In this document: one piece after another, positions 1 through 5,225 of the stretch | Layout of the letters: every line of letters starts with the position of its first letter | Numbering within the stretch: the stretch's first letter is position 1 | Source: Bacteroidales bacterium | GTDB lineage: Bacteria; Bacteroidota; Bacteroidia; Bacteroidales; VadinHA17 | Direction of reading: 5' to 3' | Assembly (NCBI GenBank): GCA_022615595.1 | Contig: JAKEGI010000108.1 | Location: 1-5,225, forward strand | Length of the DNA stretch: 5,225 nucleotides | Position numbers and translations under genes: made by a program | Notes under the pieces: model-generated | Seen by the model: the letters and a program-made list of their open reading frames with translations, nothing else | What the model was told of the DNA's origin: nothing | The model's database searches: none

Positions 1-2385
1 GACTCTACCCGTATTGTACCTAAGCTTTCCTATGTCAGACTGTTTGAGCCATGGCAATGGGTAATAGGAACCGGCATTTACATAGAAGATGTCAGGACCG
101 AAATACGGAGGATGGAAATGAGAACACTTCTTATCTCCGGTGTTTTTGGCATTGTGATACTCTCGCTGCTTATTGCCATCTCACGGCAGAGCCATAAGAT
201 AGAATTAAAGAGAAGCAGCGCCGAAGAAGAACTGCGCAGATCAAGGGAACTGTACAGAACCCTCGCCGAGGCAGCTTCTGAAGGAGTGGTAATCTGGTCA
301 CACCAGGGATTGCAGGCCAATAAAACACTGATGTCATGGATTGAGTACACGGAAGAAGAGCTGCAGCAACTTAAAATAACGGATCTGATAAGCTCACACG
401 AAATTGCAGTAACCGATGACCCGGAGACAATGTATGATGAGTTGAGCACAAGACTTTACCTGGAGTGCCAGTTAAAGATTAAGAACGGAACCATCATTAA
501 TTCACATGCAGACCTCTCGGGAATAATGCTCGGTGATAACAAAGCGGTAATGGTAGTAATACGCCCTGTCAGGAATCTCTCCTCATATCCCGACATGCCT
601 CCGCCAGATCCGCTACTCAATTATATCACAACAGGGTTCTTCCGTTTGACTTACGGGAAGAAATCAAGATTCACTGATGCTACAAGACCTGTTCTTGATT
701 TGCTCGGTTTTTATGACCTGCAGGAGCTGAAGCATAATACTGTTGAATCTTTCTTTGCAGACCCTCTTCAGTTAATGGAGTTCAGGCATTCGCTTGCCGA
801 AAGGGAGAATATTTACGGCAGAGAAGTACTGCTCAGGAAGAATAACGGAAGTGAGGTCAGGGCATTGTTAAGCATAATCATTGTTGAGGCCGGCGCAGAG
901 GAGATATGGTGCGAAGGGACTATCGAACCTCTTTCGGTGGCAGCAATGACCCCTGACATGACTGTTGCCCAAACTTCCGATCTTGCCACCGCCGTTATGA
1001 TGACAGCCCCTGTATCAACCTATATGAGACCGCATGTCGAATGCAGTGAAAACACACCGGTGTCACGCATTATGACATTAATTGATGAAAATGATATCTC
1101 TGTAGTAACAGTAGTCAACAAGTCAGCCATTCCCATGGGAGTCATTGATATGCGAATGATAGGGTTCAGGCTCGCAGAGGGAGCCTCCCCGGAAACAGAG
1201 GCCTTCAGGTTAATGCATTCACCCCCGTCTTTCATTAAAGATACAGCCCCGCTCGGAGAGGCGTTCGGCAAAATGAGAAACTGCGATGTAACGTGCCTGC
1301 TCGTGACAACGACAGAAAACAGGGTTGCCGGAGTCATTACTCTTAAGGAGCTTGCAGAGGCCTTTAGCCTTACTCCACGGCTGATCCACTCTGACATTGC
1401 CAGAGCCGGTTCTGCCGGCGCATTGAGATCATGCTTCCTCAACAGCCGTAAAACTGCCATCGCTATGCTCCTCGGCCATGCTGACCCATGGTCGGTATCT
1501 CTTCAGCTCTCATCCACAGCCGATGAAATATGCAAAAGAGTCCTTGATATCTGCATTGAGGAGACGGGCATTCCGCCATGCCGGTTTGCATTTATTCAGA
1601 CAGGCAGCGCCGGCAGGATGGAGCAAAGCCTCGTGACAGACCAGGACAACGCATTCATTCTCGAAAACAACACCGGGAAAGAGCTGGATCAGGCCCGCGA
1701 ATACTTCCTGGCCCTCGGCAAAAAAGTCAATAATATGCTGGCTGCCGCAGGCTTTCACCTGTGCAAAGGCGACAATATGGCCGGAAACCCAAAGTGGTGC
1801 CAGCCGGTCGAAACATGGAAAAACTATTTCGCAGACTGGATAAGAATACCCGGTCCTTCTGAACTGCTTGATGTCAGTATCTTCTTCGATTTCCGGTTCT
1901 GCTACGGTGATGCATCTCTCTGTGATGAGCTGCGCGACTATGTAAAAAGAAGCCTGAGGACAAATGACATATACTTCTATCATATGTCTATGGCATGGAA
2001 ACAGTTCGCCCCATCTGCATCCTTGCTTGCTGAAGAGAAGACAGATATAAAAAGAATACTCATGCCCCTTACAGGCATCATACGCCTCTATGCGCTCAGG
2101 CACGGACTCGACAGTCTCTCAACACCCGACAGGATACTGGACCTGTACAGGGGTAAATATATCGATGGAAAACTGCTGCTCAATACCCTCAGGGCATGGA
2201 AAGATCTGACCTCAATACGCCTCCTGCACCAGGCCTGGCGCATTGAAAGAGGTGACGAGCCTGACAACTATGCTGATTTCAACTTCACAGAGAGCCGGCT
2301 GCGACACTCAGCCGCTCAGGCAATCGAAGAGATCAACAACCTGATACTTAAGGCAGGTAATGACTTTCACTCGGTCACTATCTAG
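1..2385 (+). CDS. Cache-PAS-PAS-CBS-DUF294 membrane-bound signalling nucleotidyltransferase, 5'-truncated by window edge
   Basis: This is the last 794 codons of a larger gene. The frame is open from base 1, and the ATG at 112 is internal because the 37 codons before it encode a Cache_2 domain end (SYVRLFEPWQWVIGTGIYI, then EDV). Numbering from base 1: Cache tail 1-37; transmembrane helix about 42-60; charged coiled linker about 62-85; PAS-type domain about 81-192 (starting SRELYRTLAEAASEG); second, weaker PAS-like domain about 207-312; CBS pair about 341-455; nucleotidyltransferase domain about 465-600 with G535-S536, GRMEQ and T546-D547-Q548-D549, the expected metal-binding DxD; DUF294 C-terminal domain about 600-750 with KWCQP (598-602) and SIFFDFR (626-632). 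Known: DUF294 resembles the GlnD uridylyltransferase domain, and CBS pairs bind adenine nucleotides. Inferred: a periplasmic ligand controls nucleotidylation of an unknown cytoplasmic target. There is no histidine kinase, GGDEF or methyl-accepting domain. The gene converges on a porin-symporter operon and ends with TAG. Confidence 0.9.
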   Translation, partial: DSTRIVPKLSYVRLFEPWQWVIGTGIYIEDVRTEIRRMEMRTLLISGVFGIVILSLLIAISRQSHKIELKRSSAEEELRRSRELYRTLAEAASEGVVIWSHQGLQANKTLMSWIEYTEEELQQLKITDLISSHEIAVTDDPETMYDELSTRLYLECQLKIKNGTIINSHADLSGIMLGDNKAVMVVIRPVRNLSSYPDMPPPDPLLNYITTGFFRLTYGKKSRFTDATRPVLDLLGFYDLQELKHNTVESFFADPLQLMEFRHSLAERENIYGREVLLRKNNGSEVRALLSIIIVEAGAEEIWCEGTIEPLSVAAMTPDMTVAQTSDLATAVMMTAPVSTYMRPHVECSENTPVSRIMTLIDENDISVVTVVNKSAIPMGVIDMRMIGFRLAEGASPETEAFRLMHSPPSFIKDTAPLGEAFGKMRNCDVTCLLVTTTENRVAGVITLKELAEAFSLTPRLIHSDIARAGSAGALRSCFLNSRKTAIAMLLGHADPWSVSLQLSSTADEICKRVLDICIEETGIPPCRFAFIQTGSAGRMEQSLVTDQDNAFILENNTGKELDQAREYFLALGKKVNNMLAAAGFHLCKGDNMAGNPKWCQPVETWKNYFADWIRIPGPSELLDVSIFFDFRFCYGDASLCDELRDYVKRSLRTNDIYFYHMSMAWKQFAPSASLLAEEKTDIKRILMPLTGIIRLYALRHGLDSLSTPDRILDLYRGKYIDGKLLLNTLRAWKDLTSIRLLHQAWRIERGDEPDNYADFNFTESRLRHSAAQAIEEINNLILKAGNDFHSVTI
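2292..2317. repeat. GC-rich inverted repeat (potential hairpin) in the 3' end of the receptor gene
   Basis: CGGCTG (2296-2301) and CAGCCG (2309-2314) are perfect inverted repeats around a 7-base loop. The stem is extended by GAG (2292-2294) and CTC (2315-2317) with one bulged C at 2295. Read from the minus strand it lies about 65 bases beyond the porin stop codon, where a 3' end for the operon transcript would be expected. No T-run follows on either strand, so it is not a canonical intrinsic terminator and may simply reflect coding sequence. Confidence 0.3.
2382..2385. other. Convergent stop-codon overlap (CTAG)
   Basis: The palindrome CTAG contains the TAG stop of the receptor gene (2383-2385, + strand) and the TAG stop of the porin gene (2384-2382, - strand). 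The two genes therefore overlap by four bases with no intergenic space. Any transcription terminator for either gene must lie inside the other gene's coding sequence. Confidence 0.95.
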
Positions 2386-3620
2386 AAGCGGTAAATTACG
2401 CTCAGTAACAACCTGACGTTGGTCACATTATGTGTATCCGACACCTTGCCGTCTGTCCCCATGTTACCATATGCGGCAGCAGTCGTCTCAACCTCTCCGG
2501 CAAAGCTCAGCTTGCCCTCAGTAACCATAATCCTGGGTGAGATTCTGAATATATGATCAATGTTATTCCCGCGACCGTAGACAACACTTGTAATATCATT
2601 CCTTGATCCCAGGTTTTTACTGTAGCCGGTGAAGAGCCCGAAAGTGACTTTTTTTCCGTTGGTGCCTATGTCAATCCATCCGTTTGCCGTATTCAGGGTC
2701 GTATACTTCACAAACTGATTCACAGGGTCTGTGATCTCTGAAATACCGTATCCGCCTATCATTACCATATCGCTCCCATTCTGACTGTAAACCCCCATAA
2801 CAGCAATATTGACCGGCTTTGTCTTTATCCTGATGTTGGCAAAAGCTGAAATGCTGCCCACCGTGACATCAGTCTCCACATTGGCCGTGGATTTCAGTTC
2901 CGGCCTTAATCTTTTGTAATCAACCCCCGCCCATGCAGTAAAAGTATTCCCGGCGGGTATCTTCATCTGTAGATGCAACCCCGGCATGCCACTGTTGCGC
3001 AGGTACTTGTTACTGTTTCCGTCAGGGCCAGAAGAGATGAAATCACGCTCTGACCATGCCGCTGCTGTCAGGCTTACTGATCCTATCTTTCCTGTGAGCC
3101 TCACCTGTGGATTACGGCTGAAAGGGGTGAACGGAGCTCCGGTGTTAAAGCTTATTGTCCCCGGAAAGCTTTCCGTAATAAACATGGGATGCCAGTACTG
3201 ACCCGTAAGCAATATCACATGCGGCCAGTCCATCTGAACGTATGCATGACGGAGCCTGAATCCGTTGAGGTCACTCTCGCTGGTGCCAAAGAACTCGGCC
3301 TCGATTGCCCCAGATGTCTTTGCCCCGAAGGCATCCGGACCGGTTATGTCACCCCTTATACGGGTCTGGATGTTTAGTATGTGAAATGAAGCGTTGGCAT
3401 TAAGGTCATTCCCGTCAGCGTCATAGAGCACATCATCAGGATAGAGGTAGAAATGTCCCTCCCTGATGCTGTTTGCTGCCGATGACTGCCTTGTATCATA
3501 AAAAATATCCGTCTTGACAAATCCTGAAAATTTGATCCCCCAGTTCTGGCCTGCATCCTGAGCCGCCATATTCATGCCCGTCACAGCAAGAAAAAAAATA
3601 GCAAATGCTTCCCTTTTCAT
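2382..3620 (-). CDS. Outer-membrane beta-barrel porin, DcaP-like (Bacteroidota type)
   Basis: This is a complete 412-aa protein. Residues 1-20 form a signal peptide: K2-R3, then a hydrophobic core AFAIFFLAVTG, with probable cleavage near A20/Q21. The mature part is rich in short alternating strands with Gly, Asn, Ser and aromatic residues, and has no hydrophobic transmembrane helix. It ends VRLLLSVIYRF; a final strand with a terminal Phe is the classic signal for BAM-mediated insertion. A conserved block at about 105-172 carries AIEAEFFGTSESDLNGFRLR, GQYWHPMF (140-147) and GAPFTPFSRNPQ (161-172). I recognise this block from Bacteroidota porins related to DcaP, a porin for small, mostly anionic solutes. 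The ATG at 3620 is supported by the signal peptide that directly follows it. The gene is last in the minus-strand operon, 18 bp after the TPR protein, and probably supplies the outer-membrane step for the symporter's substrate. Substrate specificity cannot be read from the sequence. Confidence 0.87.
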   Translation of the reverse strand: MKREAFAIFFLAVTGMNMAAQDAGQNWGIKFSGFVKTDIFYDTRQSSAANSIREGHFYLYPDDVLYDADGNDLNANASFHILNIQTRIRGDITGPDAFGAKTSGAIEAEFFGTSESDLNGFRLRHAYVQMDWPHVILLTGQYWHPMFITESFPGTISFNTGAPFTPFSRNPQVRLTGKIGSVSLTAAAWSERDFISSGPDGNSNKYLRNSGMPGLHLQMKIPAGNTFTAWAGVDYKRLRPELKSTANVETDVTVGSISAFANIRIKTKPVNIAVMGVYSQNGSDMVMIGGYGISEITDPVNQFVKYTTLNTANGWIDIGTNGKKVTFGLFTGYSKNLGSRNDITSVVYGRGNNIDHIFRISPRIMVTEGKLSFAGEVETTAAAYGNMGTDGKVSDTHNVTNVRLLLSVIYRF

Positions 3621-3638
3621 ATCAGTATTATTTGGTTA
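3621..3638 (-). promoter_or_regulatory. 18-bp A/T-rich spacer before the porin start
   Basis: This is the only non-coding DNA in the window. On the minus strand it reads taaccaaataatactgat and leads directly into the porin ATG. It holds no purine-rich Shine-Dalgarno sequence; an A-rich leader without one is usual in Bacteroidota. Its first three bases form an in-frame TAA after the TPR gene's TAG, giving tandem stops. I see no TAnnTTTG-type promoter element, so the porin is probably expressed from the operon promoter. Confidence 0.55.
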
Positions 3639-4421
3639 CTATTGTTCTGTTTTGTTCTTGTCAGGAGGAAAGAGCGATTCTATTAACCCTGGCTCAATGG
3701 GCTCACCTCCCAGCAGGACACTCATATTGCTTTTTGCCGTGCGGTTTTCGTTCCAGAGCGAGAGAGCCTTTTCATAGTAAAAGAGGGCCGAGTCCTGCAT
3801 CATGAGATGACGATAAGCCAATGCCTTGTTTGTATAACTGACTGACAGCCTTCGCGGTGTCTCTGTCCGGGCAAGGGCAAGGTTCTTCACCCTCCGCCTG
3901 AAGATCCTTTCAAAACTCCGTCCTTCAAATGCAGGGTCATCCGGCCTCATATATGACTCCAGTCTCAAAGCCGTAGCCTCATCAGTCAACCCTCCCCAGT
4001 CACTTAACCACCTGTTATATGCAGATATGCTGCTGTCACAGTATCCGAGTGAAAGCTCAAGCAGGTCACATTTCATCGCGCTGCTTAGTGATGAGTCATA
4101 TAGTGCCATCATCAGCAACCCGCTGCATTTGTTGTTGTAGATCACTCCGATCTCAAATGAAGCTTCATAATCAGGCAATGACCTGAAAACAGCTTCTGCC
4201 GAGTCAAGCAGGGGAAATCCCGTGTAACTGTCAGGCCCGCCTGATTGTAAGTCAAACTCTGCCATCAGTATGCGGGCCCTTGCCACACGCGGATCTTCAG
4301 CCTGGTTCAGAGAACGATAGTAGAAAAAGGCAAAGAGAACTGTCAGCACTACAACGGAGAAGGTGATGGCAAGCACCACCTTCGTTCCGCCTGATATGGC
4401 AAACAAACCTCTCAGACTCAT
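3639..4421 (-). CDS. Membrane-anchored TPR-like protein of unknown function
   Basis: This is a complete 260-aa protein that I do not recognise as a named family. One transmembrane helix lies at about 14-34 (KVVLAITFSVVVLTVLFAFF), followed by a mostly helical soluble domain. A TPR-like helix pair is visible at about 195-230 (SYTNKALAYRHLMMQDSALF, continuing YYEKALSLW), with the small and aromatic residues expected of a TPR. Earlier helices (about 72-138) could form further degenerate repeats. No catalytic motif is evident. The basic residues R4 and K14 before the helix, together with R36, R45, R48 and R50 after it, leave the topology unclear. Its ATG overlaps the symporter stop codon by one base, which suggests translational coupling, and its TAG is followed in frame by TAA. 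Lying between an inner-membrane symporter and an outer-membrane porin, it could be a scaffold or assembly partner for one of them; this is inference from position only. Confidence 0.8.
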   Translation of the reverse strand: MSLRGLFAISGGTKVVLAITFSVVVLTVLFAFFYYRSLNQAEDPRVARARILMAEFDLQSGGPDSYTGFPLLDSAEAVFRSLPDYEASFEIGVIYNNKCSGLLMMALYDSSLSSAMKCDLLELSLGYCDSSISAYNRWLSDWGGLTDEATALRLESYMRPDDPAFEGRSFERIFRRRVKNLALARTETPRRLSVSYTNKALAYRHLMMQDSALFYYEKALSLWNENRTAKSNMSVLLGGEPIEPGLIESLFPPDKNKTEQ

Positions 4422-4423
4422 CA
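4419..4423 (-). other. TGATG stop-start overlap between symporter and TPR gene
   Basis: On the minus strand the symporter stop TGA and the TPR-protein start ATG share one A. This is a common signature of translational coupling within an operon and supports this ATG as the true start. The preceding bases (gcaggtacataac) contain only a weak AGG, about 10 bases before the start. Confidence 0.85.
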
Positions 4424-5225
4424 GTTATGTACCTGCTCTGCAAGGAACTTTTTAATCTCCAGCGGCGTTGGCGTTGTCAGCTTTGAAACGACAATATTGA
4501 CCACTATCGCCAGTGGCGCTCCCAGCCAGGCAAAATACCAGATATTAAGCCAGTATGAGACAAAGGCCTGGCCTGGAAGGCTTCCGCCGCTAAGACCCAC
4601 TATGAAATATGTCAGTGCTATTGCGGTTACAAGAATCCCGGCGAAGAGCCCTGCCTTTGCCCCTGCCCTGTTAGACCCGCTCCACCATATGCCGAGCAGG
4701 AACAGCGGGAAGATAGTACAGGCTGCCATGGAGAATGCTACCGAGACAAGCTGTGCTATAAGACCCAGCTTCATCAGTGCGACAACTGTTACGAGAACAG
4801 CCATAAGCACTGTGCCCATTCTGGCAATATTCAGCTGTTGTTTCGGTGTCGAAGAGGGATTTATCACTTTTACATAAAGGTCGTGTGAAAAGGCCGATGC
4901 CCCGGCCACCAGGAGACCTGACACAGTGGAGAATGCCGCCGATATGGCTCCCGCGGCCAATAACCCTACCACAAGCGAGTTTACCCCTCCCAGTTGCGCG
5001 GTATAAACCACTATAGCATCCTTCGCAAGCACGCCAACTTCATGATTTGATGACAGGAGCTTGCCAAAGGCAGCATAAGATGGTGCCGTCCAATAGACAA
5101 GGCAGATGAAAAACAGACCCCACACAACTGACCATCTTGCATCAGTTACCTTCGGCACTACATAGAATCGTTGTATCACATGCGGCAATCCGGCCGTGCC
5201 AACCATGAGTGAAAAGCATATTGCC
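4421..5225 (-). CDS. Sodium:solute symporter (SSS family, ActP/VC_2705-like), C-terminal part
   Basis: The frame stays open to the right window edge (in-frame AICFSL precedes the Met at 5206), so this is the last roughly 267 residues of a protein that usually has about 550 or more. Numbering from the Met at 5206: MVGTAGLPHVIQRFYVVP (1-18) is the hallmark SSS motif found in acetate permease ActP and relatives. Transmembrane helices follow at about 26-46, 75-105, 128-148, 150-174, 184-206 and 218-241. The helix with SAAFSTVSGLL (89-99) aligns with vSGLT TM8, and A90, S93 and T94 match its Na2 sodium-site residues, so Na+ coupling is expected. The short hydrophilic tail ends LAEQVHN. Known: VC_2705-type symporters usually follow a small DUF4212 subunit gene and often neighbour DUF294/CBS proteins, as here. 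The likely substrate is a short monocarboxylate such as acetate, but the SSS family also carries sugars, proline and other solutes. First visible gene of the minus-strand operon. Confidence 0.9.
   Translation of the reverse strand, partial: AICFSLMVGTAGLPHVIQRFYVVPKVTDARWSVVWGLFFICLVYWTAPSYAAFGKLLSSNHEVGVLAKDAIVVYTAQLGGVNSLVVGLLAAGAISAAFSTVSGLLVAGASAFSHDLYVKVINPSSTPKQQLNIARMGTVLMAVLVTVVALMKLGLIAQLVSVAFSMAACTIFPLFLLGIWWSGSNRAGAKAGLFAGILVTAIALTYFIVGLSGGSLPGQAFVSYWLNIWYFAWLGAPLAIVVNIVVSKLTTPTPLEIKKFLAEQVHN

Noticed and set aside
112..114. ATG as the start of the large plus-strand receptor
   Set aside because: The frame is open upstream to base 1, and those 37 codons encode a recognisable Cache_2 end leading straight into the membrane helix. 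The ATG is therefore an internal Met of a truncated gene.
78..449. 123-codon open frame on the minus strand at the left edge
   Set aside because: It is a Ser/Leu-rich translation antisense to the transmembrane and PAS region of the receptor, a typical shadow of helical coding sequence.
1020..1460. 146-codon open frame on the minus strand opposite the CBS region
   Set aside because: It lies fully within the clearly coding CBS pair on the other strand and has no recognisable motif; it is a shadow frame.
1510..2103. 197-codon open frame on the minus strand opposite the receptor gene
   Set aside because: It is antisense to the conserved DUF294 coding sequence. Its translation is rich in Cys, His and Phe with no domain-like pattern, and it has no start context.
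2386..2480. Possible intrinsic terminator for the receptor gene just after its stop
   Set aside because: Only very weak stems were found (for example CAAC/GTTG around 2409-2421) with no T-run after them; the region is porin coding sequence.
3162..3175. Perfect 14-bp palindrome CGGAAAGCTTTCCG
   Set aside because: It lies inside the conserved ESFPG coding stretch of the porin, appears only once, and has no loop, so it is best explained as chance in coding sequence rather than an operator.
3574..3805. Two overlapping short plus-strand frames spanning the porin-TPR gene junction
   Set aside because: They lie mostly antisense to the porin signal peptide and the C-terminus of the TPR protein, and overlap each other in different frames; neither shows a convincing start or domain.
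4497..4877. 126-codon open frame on the plus strand opposite the symporter
   Set aside because: It is antisense to conserved SSS transmembrane helices and its protein shows no family features.

Overview
The window looks like a chromosomal piece of a Bacteroidota genome, probably an uncultured Bacteroidales-like organism. The main evidence is the outer-membrane beta-barrel protein, whose conserved block (the GQYWHPMF and GAPF.PFSRNPQ motifs) is typical of that phylum's DcaP-like porins. No clear Shine-Dalgarno sequence precedes the one gene that has a spacer, and that spacer is A/T-rich; both points fit the phylum. Base composition is roughly balanced. The window has no RNA gene, insertion sequence, CRISPR array or phage gene, and coding density is close to 100 percent.

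Layout: positions 1-2385 (+ strand) hold the 3' part of a large membrane receptor. In order it has the end of a periplasmic Cache domain, a transmembrane helix, a short coiled linker, two PAS-type domains, a CBS pair, a DUF294 (GlnD-like) nucleotidyltransferase domain and the DUF294 C-terminal domain. Its start lies before the window. Facing it on the minus strand are three tightly packed genes, read from right to left. The first is the C-terminal half of a sodium:solute symporter of the ActP/VC_2705 type (4421-5225, 5' end outside the window). The second is a 260-aa membrane-anchored helical protein with a TPR-like repeat (3639-4421). The third is a 412-aa outer-membrane porin (2382-3620). 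The symporter stop and the TPR gene start share one base (TGATG). Only 18 bp separate the TPR gene from the porin, so the three are very probably one operon. The porin and receptor genes converge and overlap by the four bases CTAG, which contain both stop codons.

How it may work (inference): the porin admits a small solute through the outer membrane and the Na+-coupled symporter takes it across the inner membrane. The receptor senses a related small ligand through its Cache domain and signals in the cytoplasm through its CBS and nucleotidyltransferase modules. DUF294/CBS proteins are known genomic neighbours of VC_2705-type symporters, and single Cache_2 domains commonly bind short carboxylates. 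A short-chain monocarboxylate such as acetate, propionate or lactate is therefore the best guess for the substrate, but the sequence does not prove it. The TPR protein in the operon is the least understood component. The only non-coding DNA is the 18-bp spacer, so no promoter for any gene is visible; the promoters must lie beyond both window edges.
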